In this document: one piece after another, positions 11,385-24,088 of the stretch
How the letters are laid out: the number at the start of each line of letters is the position of its first letter
Numbering within the stretch: the first letter of the stretch is position 1
Assembly: GCA_033065855.1 (NCBI GenBank)
Contig: JAVXUO010001207.1
Location: 95,590-159,589, forward strand
Origin: Escallonia rubra
Lineage: Eukaryota; Streptophyta; Magnoliopsida; Escalloniales; Escalloniaceae
Reading direction: 5' to 3'
DNA length: 64,000 bases
Position numbers and translations under genes: made by a program
The notes under the pieces: generated by a model
Told to the model about the DNA's origin: nothing
Database searches by the model: none
What the model saw: the letters and a program-made list of their open reading frames with translations, nothing else

Positions 11385-13635
11385 TACTTATTAACCGTTG
11401 GATGAACTTTTTATCAATATTCTATCTAAGTAAATGTAGGCATTTTCTTCTTTTTCATTTTACAGTTCACATCATTGATCAACATTCCCATTTTATGGAT
11501 GATTCTGATGTAGTTGATGACTATTATTAAATTGAATACAATTGAGAGTCATTTGTATTAAAACTCATAAAAGAAGGTAAAAAGGACACAAATCGTTATT
11601 TAGTAAATATTTGGGTAGACTTAACTAACTTACTATAACATGCCGTGAAACTTTGTAATAAAAAATAAAGCACGTTGAGCTATTTCACTTATTTTCAAAT
11701 AAACACCCTATAAAAATAGATTATATAGCATTATGTATTGGCAATATCTGTGTGTAATTGTTTTCTTCAAGGTCATGTTTGATGATTTTTTGACCATTCG
11801 CTTTGATGTATTTTTTAAGACTTTCTAAGACAATAAATTTAAACATATGCGTACAATGTAGTACTAATGATTATTTTAATTCATTATAAAATTTTTAGAG
11901 TGTTTTACCAAAGTTTTGCATATGATTGAGGTTAAACAGTTATAAAATGAAGACTATTCTTACCCATGTAACACTTTGCAATATTGAGGTCAAACAATTA
12001 AAAAAGAAGAAATCTTTTATCTTATGAAGCATTAATATTAAAATTTCACAAATGATTTTCATAATTTACCTTGGTAATATTTTGTGTTGTTGTTTTAATT
12101 TTTTTTTTAGATGTTAAAAGTGAAATTTAAGGTCTAATATATACATTTTATAGTTATTAGTTAACTAAATTTATCAAAAAAGTGTCATAATAGTTAATAC
12201 AAATTTTGCAAAAAAATTGAGATAGATAATCATATAATGATGATTATGCTTATTGTCAAATAGACTGTAAATAGTTGATTGAGTTTATATCAAATAATAT
12301 GCTTAAATGATTATAAGTTTAGAAATATGAGCTATATTGGTTTAGGTTTTTATTTCACATACTATTGGAAACATTATTTTGAATTTAAAATTTATTTAAG
12401 CTTTAGTAATCAAATTAAATCCTAATACCTTAATTAGTTGATGAGATGAACTTTTAGAATGTGAGGTTACTTAGTTAAAAATTAGAGTAGCTTGCTATTT
12501 TTATATCTTAAAGTACTTTTGAAAATTTAGTCATATCAGGTATGATTTTTTTTTTCCTGCGTCTATTAGAGAATGTGACTTATAAAAGAGTTTGAGGTTA
12601 TAGAATTAAAACTAAGTTTTGTATGTTCCGTATAGAGAAAAGATAGTTAATGTTTCTCATGTATACATTTGTCAGATTTGATTTTGTTATATTTAAGTAC
12701 TTTTAAGGTGTTATTAGTCAAAATTCAAGGCCTAATAAGAATATAGATTGATTAGATAGAGATTTAAAATATGTAAAATTGATATTCCAGTTTTATAGTT
12801 AAGGTTTACAAAACTTCGGCCAAATATACCTACAAAATGTTTAGTAAAAACCATTGTAAAAACTTAGGAAGTAGTATTGTAAATATTTTTCATATTAAAA
12901 GTCTATTTAAGTGCTACTAATCAAATTAAATTCTAGTAAGTTAACCAATTAATAATGCGAAGTGCTAAATTATTGTCAAATGGTACATATTGTTGTAGTT
13001 GCAATACCTAATTTTTAAGTTGATATTTGATGTACTGTAAAAAAGACACAGCCTTGTATATTAAAAGTTTTACATGTAAATGAAGTTAAAATAATTATGA
13101 ATTAATTGATTATGCCTACATTTGTATGATAGATTAGAATGAAACTTTGTAAAATTACAAAAAGAATTAGTAAGTAGGGTATGATTTTCGCACTTTATAT
13201 TTTTGAGATTTTATATTGTTATTTCAAAGTACTTTTGAGGTTTTAATAAGCAAAATTAAGGCTTAATATATGAGTATATTAATTAGGTAGAGTTTTAGAA
13301 GGTGTAAAATTAGTTTCTTAATTTTATAAAGTTTACAAATATAGGGTAAAGTAGACCTACGAATTTTTTAATAATAAATTATAAGAAAGAGTTAAATATA
13401 GTAGGAAAGGAAAAGAATACCAAAACAAATAGGATTCTTGATTATATACATCCAATTCAAAAGAGTTGGACTCTAAATAAAGAGACCAACTAAGTTAGGG
13501 GACTACCACATGCAAAGTTGAAGCTTACGTGGCAGAAGGAGAATGCTCTTAAAAAGTCTTACGTGGCGTAAATATAGAGCTCTAAAAATCCTACGTATTG
13601 CGATTCTAAGCGAAGGCTTCAGCTTTTTATATATA

Positions 13636-16600
13636 CTAGCTAATGTGCCCGTGCAAATGCACGGGATGCGATTTAATTTGATTTTATTGCTAATAACATA
13701 TTTAATATAGCCTATTAATTTCAAAGTTCTAAAAAACAAAGAAAGATAGTTATTTTCAAAGACAAATGAGGTAATTCAACTATGCATCTTGAACGGAATA
13801 GTTGACATTACTCAAGGTACGTAAGTTCCTCCAATACATTAATCCACGTCCTACTGAATTATAGTAAAACTAAGAGAACATTTAAGCCAAACTTTGATTT
13901 TAGATCATTAGCGAAAAAAAAGTGTAGATTTAATTTTACTTTTTCTCAATCTTTTTATGTAAAATATTAGCCAATCCACATATATCCTATAGTCACGCCT
14001 TATATATTCTTTCATGAGAAGTACAGTATTACATATGCTTTTAGATTGGTTCATTCCATTAAGAAGTTCAAACTTCAAAATTTATGTTAAGAAAAAAGAT
14101 GTATGACAATTTTCACAAACATGCTGATTTTGTAGTCCTTTTATCCTCACTAATTGTTCTGTGTACCACAATTTAACAAAGAATGCTTGCATGTTTTATA
14201 TAACGATAGGCCTATTTGCCTCTTTTAGTGACAAAAGGGTGTAGGCTCAGCGAAAAATAGTGTAGATTTAATTTCACTTTTTCTCTTTCTTTTTGTGTAA
14301 AATATTGACAAATCCATGAATAGTCCTACAGTCATATCGTATATATTCTTCTATGAGAAGTACAACATTACATGTGCTTTTAGATTCGATAAGAAATTGT
14401 TCAAACCTCAAAGCGGCCACTTGGCTAAAGAGAACTTTTTGATAATTGTACACGGGTATCAAAACATGATCGGCGGAAAAGCTCCTCTAGTGCAAACATT
14501 AAGAGTTACTATTCCTAGGACAGATTTTACAAACGTGCATGTTTTGTCAAAGAACTAAACGTAGAATCGTCATTTGTTAATATGAATTACCAGTTGTCTG
14601 GTTAGAATTCTCAACATTATTTGTCCCATTATCTTATACTAATACACCAACACCTTACTGCTACCATTTTCATTAAATAGTCTCCATTATTGTCACCAAC
14701 CATTATAGTTATTACCATCTTTACAATTCCCGCCATTACTATCACTACTACCGCCACTTCCGTTGTATAATACTATTGCAGTCAACCGCCACCATTACCA
14801 AAAATATAATATCATTCACATGTGCAAGATCAATTGCACCTTTACTACCAATGGCAGGTCTACCTCCATATTTTGCTAGCGTTAAAAGTTGTATGGTTTG
14901 TAATTGAGTTAAAAGTTAGATCTCATTTATTTTACATTTCTTTTTATTCTCCAAGACTTATACTAATCCGAACTACTTAGTCCCCAATCAAATTCAATTA
15001 CCTCTTGTAATTTAATTTCAAAAAGAATTGGTTCTAAATCAAGTGTAGCATCTTAAACTTAAAATATTAGTTTATGAGACCACAAACTCACAAAAAAGCT
15101 TAGGAAAGATTTTCTCCAAAGTTACTTTTAGCAATCTCAATAGAGAAAATGGTACTCTATTTCAAATCTCTTGGAGATTCTAAGTCTTCTTTCATTATTC
15201 TAGAATGAAATATATGACAGGCGCTGTAATTAAATATATAACAATAGATCAATAGTTAATGACATGATGACTAACCAAGTACAATAGATAAATAAATAGT
15301 GAGATTCAAAAGCATTGATTGTGTTTGGAGCATAGTTTACATTATGTTCTTCAACAAATTAGCTAGAACATAATTGACATTATGGAGCGAAGGTAGAATG
15401 TTTTATCAAGGTGTCAATAGGTTTACTTTTCAAAGTAGAATAAGGGCTTAAGCCCTTATTCTACTTTCTCATTTCTTTCAACCAATGGACTTTATCATTT
15501 TCTTTCCTTTTAAGCAATCCAGATTGGTGTGTTTTGAGAACCAACATCCGAATTAATCCACTAAAATTAATCCATGAAAGCGGACAGTAAACCAAAATAT
15601 AAATAGTGAAGTGTGATTGTTTTATTGCAATAAATGGAGAGCAGGGAATTAAAATATAAGAGGTTCTGAGGCATTTTCTTTTGCCAATATTTCTTGCATA
15701 TATGCACATTGAAGCAGGCATATACTTTCAACAAATAAATTCTATTACCATGTCTCTTTCTAATAACAGGTGAGTGTCTTTTGTCAACCTAACAAAATCT
15801 TTTTAAAACTGATAATAAGAGGACTGAATGCTAGACTAAAACTTTTGTTATTACCATCTAGTTTGTTTTTGAAGCTAGACACTTGATGCTTGCGCCCTAT
15901 ATTTTACCACCTAAATGTTCTCTTTGTAGTTCCATGCTAGTTAGCTTAATATCTAATTGCTAATGAATTAATTGTATGTCCTGTCACAGAATGCGACAAA
16001 AACAAACTAATATCAACCAACTCTATAAGAAATTTGACATCATATTCTCCTCAGGTTGCCTTAACAACACCAAAAACCATGAAAAGCATCTTGTGTCCCT
16101 TGACCATTATTTGCTCATACAGATTACCATAGTATCATACTCGGTAAAACTCTAGGCTGCTAATTATTAACCAAAGATGTTTTCTACATTTGCTTAGGCT
16201 CTCGCCAACAGAAATGTTAGATTTGCTCGGTCTTTATTGCCTAATTGTAGTGTGCATACATTAAGGCGTGATTATTTCAAAGATTTTTCATTTTCTTATG
16301 TTTGCTTGCTACTAAAGATTTCATATAACTGACAAAAAAAAGATTCGTGATAGTATCGATAGGAATAATTATATTGAAAATCTCATAATTAGATTGTAAA
16401 TTGCAGAAATAATAGGCAGAGTATATTAGAATGCATATTCTATGTTCCGTAAAGAAAAAAGATTGTTAATGTTTCTCATGTATACATTTGTCAGATTTGA
16501 TTTTGTTATATTTAAGTACTTTTAAGGCGTTATTAGTCAAATTCAAGGCCTAATAAGAATATATAGATTGATTAGATAGAGATTTAAAATATGTAAAATT

Positions 16601-17499
16601 GATATTCCAATTTTATAGTTAAGGTTTACAAAACTTCGGCCAAATATACCCACAAAATGTTTAGTAAAACCATTGTAAAAACTTAGGAAGTAGGATTGTA
16701 AATATTGTTCATATTAAAAGTCTATTTAAGTGCTACTAATCAAATTAAATTCTAGTAAGTTAACCAATTAATAATGCGAAGTGCTAAAATAATGTCAAAT
16801 TAGAATAATATTTTTTCAAACTTTATTTTAAAGAGAAATGGTACATATTGTTGTAGTTGCAATACCTAATTTTTAAGTTGATATTTGATGTACTGTAAAA
16901 AAGACATAGTCTTGTATATAAAAAGTTTTACACGTAAATGAAGTTAAAATTCTTACGAATTAATTGATTATGCCTACATTTGTATGATAGATTAGAATGG
17001 AACTTTGTAAAATTACAAAAAGAATTAGTAAGTAGGGTATGATTTTCGCACTTTATATTTTTGAGATTTTATATTGTTATTTCAAAGTACTTTTGAGGTT
17101 TTAATAAGCAAAATTAAGGCCTAATATATGAGTATATTAATTAGGTAGAGTTTTAGAAGGTGTAAAATTAGTTTCTTAGTTTTATAAAGTTTATAAATAT
17201 AGGCTAAAGTAGACCTACGAATTTTTTAATAATAAATTATAAGAAAGAGTTAAATAGAGTAGAAAAGGAAAAGAATACCAAAACATATAGGATTCTTGAT
17301 TATATATATCCAATTCAAAAGAGTTGGACTCTAAATAAAGAGACCAATTAAGTTAGGGGACTACCACATGCAAAGTTGAAGCTTATGTGGCAGAAGGAGA
17401 AAGTTCCTAAAAAGTCCTACGTGGCGTAAATATAAAGCTCTAAAAATCCTACGTGTCGCAATTCTAAGCGAAGGCTTCAGCTTTTTATATATATATAGA
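13636..17499 (-). mobile_element. Inner Helitron nested in the 5' tip of the outer one
   Basis: The 5' end TCTATATATATATAAAAAGC starts at 17499 and the 3' end is CTAG at 13639-13636, after the hairpin at about 13648-13665. It is preceded by A (17500) and followed by T (13635), the expected AT target, which here lies in the TA-rich 5' tip of the outer Helitron. The length is about 3.86 kb. It has no coding frame of note. Positions 16440-17490 duplicate 12615-13630 with only scattered differences, suggesting a recent burst. Confidence 0.65.
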
Positions 17500-17507
17500 T
17501 ATAGATG

Positions 17508-17852
17508 TCTCTCTCATGAACAGCATCATTGAGCCGCTTCTAAGTTTATTGGCCTCTCAGTTTGATAATGCCAGAGACTTAAACATATATGACTTAACAA
17601 TATATGTCTCTCACCCATACACAAGTGCTTACATTCGCGTGATGCTATACATTTCTATTCTAGCTTTGGGTAAAAATTCTACCGATCATATATCAACAAG
17701 AAGCATGTAGTATATCGCACACCCAACACCGTGACTTTAGAAAACGAGCGTCACAAAGCCAAACCTCTTGTATGACCAAGAGCGGCAATAGAATAAACGG
17801 CTTTAATTAACTGAGATACTTCGATAGCAAAAGGCAAAGCTGAAATGGCACC
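17508..17852. other. 3' flank of TK-B
   Basis: This conserved unit flank resumes after the Helitrons (atgtctctctcatgaacagc) and leads to the TK-B stop codon. It probably includes 3' untranslated sequence. The same flank precedes the stops of TK-C, TK-D and TK-E. Confidence 0.6.
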
Positions 17853-19849
17853 TCAGTCCTCAGACACTACCGGAGACTCACTCCCTGCTGAATCAGACTC
17901 CAATTCGGAACTGATGCTACCATGCTTGAAGTATGCAGGCTCTGAAGGCATTGGAAGAGTGACAGAGAGGCTACTAAGCATGAGAATGACTGCAGCCATG
18001 GATGGCCTATCAGCTGCAAGTTCTTGAACGCATAGCAACCCAACGTGGATGCATCTCACAATGTCTTGCATTGAACTCGTATCAGCCTTCAAGATCGGAT
18101 CTACTAGATTTAAACACATTCCTGTCCGCCAACATTTCCAAGCCTGAAAAATTTATATCATTGTTCCATTTAGTGTTTAAGAACACGCTTTCGTGATGTT
18201 AACATTTAACATAAGGAATCATCAAAACTGTTAGGCCTGTGCTTACATAGCTTAGAAGGTCCTCTGCATTCTCACTGCCTTGAAGAAAGGTACCAGCCTT
18301 CTGGCCACTTACGGTTTGGAGAACTAACACACCGAAACTAAAGACATCAGACTTTATGGAACATTGCCCATGCATTGCATACTCTGGTGCTATCCATCCA
18401 CTGCACTGGTAGAGAGTGTTAGAAACTAATTAAGGCACTTGTATCAGTCCCAAGAGACTTGCCTCGCTAATTTTTCCCTATATTCAGGAAACCAAGTTCG
18501 ATTCTTTGACCAGAACATTCTAATTAACATGACAGTCGTGTTCGATTGATTATTACAGACCGCTTGTTAAAAGAGGAACTTTCGCGGTTGGAAATATATA
18601 TTCAATCAAAATAAACACATACTTACGATGTCGCACGAATTATTGATGTAGTGCCTTGGGTTTCGTCCAACATGAGTGACCTTGCGAAACCAAAACCTGA
18701 AAGTCTTGGATTCATGTCAATGTCTAATAGAACATTGTTAATATGTAGGTTGCGGTGGGTAATTTGCACTCGAGAATCTTCATGAAGGTAAAGAAGTCCC
18801 CGAGCAACCCCTCCTATTATCTTCCAGCGCTTTTGCCAATCCAGATATGGATGCTTCACCCGATCTACGGACACAGCCAATCATATGGAGCACACACAAA
18901 TTACAAACTATGGAGAAACAACATTGTCTTCATGAGTTTCAACTGTATGCTTTACAGCTAGTTAATGTATCATACATGTGCATGTGCAGAAAAATAGGAG
19001 GGTTTTTTTTACCATATAGGATGTTGGAAACACTGGCATTCGGCATGAACTCATAGATGAGAAGCCTTTTGGCTGCTTTAGAGCAGAAACCAAGGAACCT
19101 AGCCAAATTTCGGTGCTGAAGGTTTGCCAATAACACGACCTCATTTTTAAATTCCGGTTCACCTTGTGTAGAATATCGAGACAGCCTTTTCACTGCTATT
19201 TCTTGTCCATTTGGAAGAATGCCCTAAAGATACAAGAAAAAGCAATTTTAAACGGTTAAGCTCAAGTCTCCACGAATGGATAGTCATTTATGAAAACTTT
19301 AATGCGTTTGACAGTTTTTTCGTTCAGTTTTTTTTCTCCAGTTTTGTAAACTGGAAAAAATTAATGCGTTTGGCACACATTTTTCGTTTTTTTTTCCTTT
19401 CAGTTTTGAAAATCAATTTTTAAAACAGGTTGCTTTTTAAAACTCTTATTTAGGAGTTTTGGTTTTTATTTTGAGACCCCCACCACCACCCTCCCACCGG
19501 CCACTACCTGCCACCGGCGACCATCGGCAGCCACCGCTGGCGACTGGCGGCTACCACCGTCACGTCAAAGAAAAAACTCAAAATAAAAATTGAGTAATCA
19601 AACCCCCCCCCCCCCCCCCTCCCCCCCGTTTTTTTTTATGTTTTTGATACAGAAAACCAAAACTGAAAGTGATTTCAAATGCTACCTTAGTGTTTCACGG
19701 AGAATCATGACTTTTTACCTTGTAAGTAGGTCCAAATGCATCATGTCCAATCTTGCAAGCGGCGGAGAAGTTACCTGTCGCTACACTAATAGTACGAAAT
19801 TCGTACTGCAAGGACTTCAGAGTGCTATCAACATCAAGAAAGGAACCAC
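17853..19849 (-). CDS. TK-B exons 2-6: CRK-type second kinase, predicted pseudokinase
   Basis: Exons of 131, 211, 238, 154 and 291 nt, the standard set of the array. Motifs: glycine loop GHDAFG (second glycine is Asp), AVKRLS lysine kept, αC glutamate kept (EFKNEV), HRN instead of HRD near residue 685, GFG instead of DFG near 703, APE kept (IAPEY), DVFSFG kept. Both missing aspartates are single-base changes of the codons in TK-C. The tail ends SGS-type acidic, ESPVVSED. Intron 2 holds a 385-bp MITE but its splice sites are unharmed. Frames and splice sites look maintained although catalysis should be lost. Confidence 0.78.
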
Positions 19850-22211
19850 CTGCAATGTAATGTACTCAAAATACATGAAATCATTAATAAGGAATAATTT
19901 TGCTAGAAAACGGATTAGACATACATTCTGAGTTAAAAATGGTTTGGGCCAAAACTTCATCCTACAAGCTATCTTCTAATACAACAATTCAGGTTTCTGA
20001 TATACATCGTTAGAATAACACAAGCTCAGAAAAAGGACATGATTCAAGTTTTATCCATCTAGATTTGTTCCATAATAGTGTCATGTAAACATTCAAGAAT
20101 CTTTATACAACTAATTCCAGAGTTGAGTTCTTCTTTTGGAATGTCCAAGAAAAGAAGGTTAATATTTAAACCTCAGCTAACTCCATTTATACCGTAAGTT
20201 CTAGTGTCAAGCCACCACCATCATTATTCTACTCTATGAGGCAAGAGGTAAACTTGAAAAACGTAAAGTTTGAGAACCTGTGTTTGTAAGTCTGAGTTGG
20301 ATGAATGAGTAAGAGATCAATGGTTACCATATGTTGGGATGAATTTTGGCGTCTGAGATAGAGCAAGAGAGAGCAAAAGGAAAGTTTCTATTAGTACTGG
20401 CGAACTTATTTTGATGGCAAAAAAAGGACTGCATCAAGTTCTTCAGAGTTGATGAAATAGACTCTACTTTTATCACGTAGCTTATTTCACCCTTTCAGTT
20501 AGTCCCTACTGCAGGTATGGTGGAATTATTTCTTTCATTGCCATTACATTTTATCGGTTTTACTGGAAGAGAGAGAAAAAATCAAAGCGCAATAGATAGG
20601 TAGTTTCAGTTTACCAGAGTTCACCGAAGCGCAGCCTCTAAACAACGATTGGAACCCCTTCCAAAATGGCACTCTAGGTGGCCTAGTACGAGACTGCCTG
20701 CTGCTGGCATCACCTAGCCGCGTATTATCATGAATATGCTTGGCGTGACGGCCACCATCACCATTGTTGACAGAAGAATCTACAGTCCCATCCCCTTCAA
20801 TAGAAAATCCAGCACCACCCAACTTCTTGCGTCCTAAATCACCCTCAATTGGCTGGACATTAAGGTCGTCACTACTTGCATTGATTACCTCATGTTCCAC
20901 AGAGGAATATGCATCGTCATGGTTGTCATAAGCCTCGCTAAAATTTAAACTCTCCTCCTCGACCATAAGAGAATAAGTTCTTTGTTGCAATGCCAATGCA
21001 TACTCAAGCCTCACCACAACTTCAGCCATTGTAGGACGTTTCTTGGGACGATTATGCAGACATTGTTCTGCAATTTGTACAAACACCATTAAACAGTCTG
21101 ACAATATTTTTCCCTGTAAAGAGGGATCTATAATCTGATCCACTTTTCCTTCCTTGATGCAGTGCTTGGCCCATCCAGCTAGACCCCACTGCTCCTCATC
21201 ATTGAGTCTTGTATCCACAGCCGGCCTCCCACACATCACTTCGAACAATACCACCCCAAAGGAATACACATCAGATTTCCTAGTCAGTCGACCGGTCAAG
21301 TAATAATTGGGATCAAAATAGCCGAATGTACCTTTGACACGGGTGCGGACGTAGGTGCATGACTGATTTGCCGGGCCTACTTTGGACATCCCAAAGTCGG
21401 AAATCTTAGCTGCCCAATCTTCCTCCAACAAAATGTTTGAGCTCTTCACATCACGATGTATGACTCTGTCCTTGAATCCAGTACCAGTGTGAAGGTAGTC
21501 CAATCCACGCGCTGCTCCAATGCTAATGTTAAGGCGTTGCACCCAAGATAAGGGAGCAAGACTGGATTCATCAAAATTGTGCAGATGATCAGCCAGGGTT
21601 CCACGGGGCATATATTTGTAAACAAGGATCATCTCGTGGCATTCGTCACAGTAACCGATAAGAGGGACAATGTGGCTATGTCGAAACCTTGAGAGCAATT
21701 CAATCTCAGTCCGAAACTCAGGGGCTCCTTGGTGTGACCCGTAGTTCAACCGCTTAATCGCAACAATACTTGCCCCATTATCTATGACCCCTTTGTAGAC
21801 CTTCCCAAATCCACCCTGCCCAATGACTGAAGCATCATCGAAGTTGTTTGTTGCCAACTGGAGCTCACCAAAGGAAAAACGGCGGCAAAGTTGATGTTCT
21901 GAAAAGGGCAACGGCAACGAATAATCTCGTTTTTGTTTGTCGTCTAAGTTTGATTCCTGAAGTTCCCTCAGGTAGTAAACAATGACATTCAACAGTGCGA
22001 TTAGAATTATCGCACCATTTGCAATTGGGTTCCCAAAGTCAAAAGCAAACAATAGTTTTCGTAGCTTCGGAGCTGAAGGTGGATGGCCATCATAGAGTGA
22101 GTCATCAACAGCGGAATAAGGTGGAGGAATATTACCGGCGAAGGTAAAAAGTGGAAGACGAAGAAAGAAGAAGTAGAGTATGATGAGAATAGATATATGG
22201 TAGTGGAACAT
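17853..22211 (-). CDS. TK-B: membrane tandem kinase (FERONIA-like K1 + CRK-like K2)
   Basis: Six exons: 20615-22211, 19719-19849, 19013-19223, 18627-18864, 18247-18400 and 17853-18143, giving 873 codons plus stop, in frame throughout. The start at 22211 (MFHYHIS) matches TK-E, TK-C and TK-D. Residues 1-25 are a signal peptide, 26-64 a short ectodomain with [12 protein letters not shown], and 66-82 a membrane helix. K1 spans about 120-410 with loop GQGGFGKV near 133, lysine near 153, HRD near 254 and DFG near 274, all intact; the APE-type motif is FDPNY. The linker (about 410-532) is acidic, then rich in basic residues (SRQSRTRPP). Exon 1 ends in phase 1 at SVNS and joins K2. Kept intron 1 would give a K1-only form ending at 20544. 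No malectin-like domain. Confidence 0.82.
19302..19686. mobile_element. PIF/Harbinger-like MITE in TK-B intron 2
   Basis: The element is flanked by TTA on both sides (19299-19301, 19687-19689) where TK-C has a single TTA. The ends ATGCGTTTGACAG and, reversed, GGTAGCATTTGAAATC form a rough inverted repeat. The inside has poly-T/CAGTTTT arms around a CCACCGGC-rich core (about 19490-19560) and a C-run at 19604-19628. It matches the design of the larger element at 43288-44085. Confidence 0.6.
19850..20614 (-). other. TK-B intron 1 (short form)
   Basis: The intron runs from GTAAAC to CATTGCAG, 765 nt. It lacks the block present in TK-A, TK-D and TK-F. No separate start for K2 is evident. Confidence 0.65.
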
Positions 22212-22377
22212 GCTGCTGGAGCGATGAACAGGAGGGGATTACAGAAGGGATGTACGCTTACAGGTACACAAATTTGCTATTAAAGTCAACGTCTATAAGC
22301 AGAAAATGTTCAACCAAGATGAACAAATTGACCCACCTATACAAGAGTCTTGAAGTCTTGAATCTGGGAAATGGGCT

Positions 22378-22398
22378 CTACAACATAACCAGTGCCAT
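22378..22398 (-). promoter_or_regulatory. Possible upstream ORF (MALVML) in TK-B leader
   Basis: A seven-codon frame, ATG to TAG, lies 187 bp 5' of the TK-B start. It is identical in TK-C (29227-29247) and TK-E (43053-43073), inside a conserved block. Whether the block is transcribed is not known. Confidence 0.3.
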
Positions 22399-23814
22399 GG
22401 CTGCCACTTCACCGCCTCACCACCTCTCCGCTCCAAAAACCACCAGTGTTGAAAAAAGAGAAGAATATTGAAACTGATTAAAGAGGATGAAAGGAGCCGG
22501 GAGACGTAGGACGGCGGCTCAGTGGGACATGGGGTAATCGACTTACTGGTCAAGATTGGTGTGCCGCATGAGAAAGCAAGAATTGGGTTGACTTTTATAC
22601 TCCTATCAGGTATCAGAACTAGATTTTATTCATCCCTTTAGTCTTGAGTTTCTATCTCATTTGCTTCTTTTGGATGGAAACTTGAGATTGAATCAACTCT
22701 TGTACTTAGTCGACCCATCCTCCTCTTGAACATGTTTTCACATTTGACGCCAAACATCAATACATTCGTCAAAGTAAACAAGAGTTAAGTCTTTTCAATC
22801 TAGACAAATATTAGCGTAGCGATTCAAAGGTTTTCATGTTAAAAAAATAAAAGGTCAATTGTCCTTCCGCTTCATTCAAGTTTTGCTCGTTGTTTTATCT
22901 TGAGTTTAACTTGTCAAACAATATTTGTTTAATTTGCAATTACTATTCGAGTTTAGATATAATGTTTACAATACTATAACGTGCCATAAGATTTTTTTTT
23001 TCAGAAAAAAAAAAGTGAAAGGGGAAAAATCCAACAAAAGGGATGGAGAATTTCCTAATATCTTTTGAAGAGCATACCAAGCTCTGAGGGCAAATTATAT
23101 CTTTTGAAGAGCATACAAGAGATGGTCCCTTGGATCACTTAAACTACCACAAGGAGGACATATGTCCTCATCAATGATATCCATTTTCAATACTCAATTC
23201 CTTGAGGCATGGTAAAGATAATTTAGATAGATAGGATATCAACCATAAGCTCAGCCAATAAAAGTCTTAAATGAGTTTTACAGAACCAAAATAGGAAGAT
23301 ATAGCAGGAGCACGTAAAACACAAATGCATCAGTAATAAAATTAGAAGACAGAAGGGTAGGATGACATAGTGGAAGGAAGAGTTGAGGCATGTTAACCAA
23401 AGGATAAAGGCATCAATATAGATCTACCCTGGTGTCAATTCTTTCCTTAATTGATCAAATATCTCTGCTGTTCACCAAAAGAGAAAAGGGATTTATCTTC
23501 TGGTACTAGTCAGCTCACTCCAACTTGGAAGAAGTATAGACACAGAAACTTGCCGCTACACATATGGCAGCCCTACATAATTTGCCACTACTTAATCGAA
23601 TGGTAGAGCGCTGCGTGTCTCCGGCATTACAGCCTCCCAGAAAAGTAAATGGAAGATCCCCCATCGACAACTGTACCTTTAATAGCACATAAATCTTAAT
23701 GTAATTACATTGACGCACCTACAGAAGATAAATCGCTTAATAGTCTCTGATTACATTTTCCATCTATTACAGAGAAGCAAAAGCTTAAACTGATATCTCA
23801 GTACTCAGACAGAA
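22399..23814. other. 5' flank of TK-B and spacer to relic B
   Basis: No gene. The DNA matches the 5' flank of TK-E (about 43074-45240) once the MITE there is removed. It contains the repeated unit phrases ttttgaagagcataccaagc and aggaggacatatgtcctc. Short frames are not conserved. Confidence 0.6.
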
Positions 23815-24088
23815 TCCTAATGTAATTCAGTATTTGAAGCCTCATCTGCTGAAATAACGCATACATTTGGATCGTGGAATCTAAACGTACGTCCAGACTC
23901 CCTCAGTATCTGGAAAATGCGTCCCATGAAGTGGAATCTACGAACTGGAGCGGCTATGCGTTGAATTTCGAGGCTTTGAAGGCATGTGGACGCACCTAAC
24001 AATGTCACCCATTGGACTTGTACCAGCCTTCATTTTAGGATCTACCAGAGGTAAGAATGACGCACCCATCCAACATTTCCAAGCCTAA
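23815..24088 (-). pseudogene. Relic B: decayed CRK-type last exon
   Basis: Related to the last exon of relic E, with broken frames and an internal gap. The preceding exon and FER-like scrap seen in relics C and E are missing. Confidence 0.5.

Larger units (their letters stand above)
10523..17505 (-). mobile_element. Outer Helitron, interrupted by an inner Helitron
   Basis: The element lies on the minus strand and is flanked by host A and T. Its 5' end TCTATA is at 17505-17500. The rest runs from 13635 to 10523 and ends with the hairpin CCCGTGCATTTGCACGGG, a spacer and CTAG. A second Helitron (13636-17499) sits between the two parts. The first kilobase of the outer element (about 13630 down to 12600) nearly repeats that of the inner one, so both are the same family. 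No Rep/helicase frame is seen; the interior is AT-rich and non-coding. The host spacer on both sides (9890 and 17508) is recognisable from other units. Confidence 0.65.

Noticed and set aside
11297-11530. Frame of 77 codons with an IYIYIY run
   Set aside because: It is read through an (AT)n microsatellite inside a Helitron.
20544-22211. Calling TK K1 exons as complete single-exon kinase genes ending at the intron 1 stop
   Set aside because: A strong donor lies before the stop in each copy, the phase matches the CRK exon acceptor, and TK-E joins the two directly. Kept only as a possible isoform.
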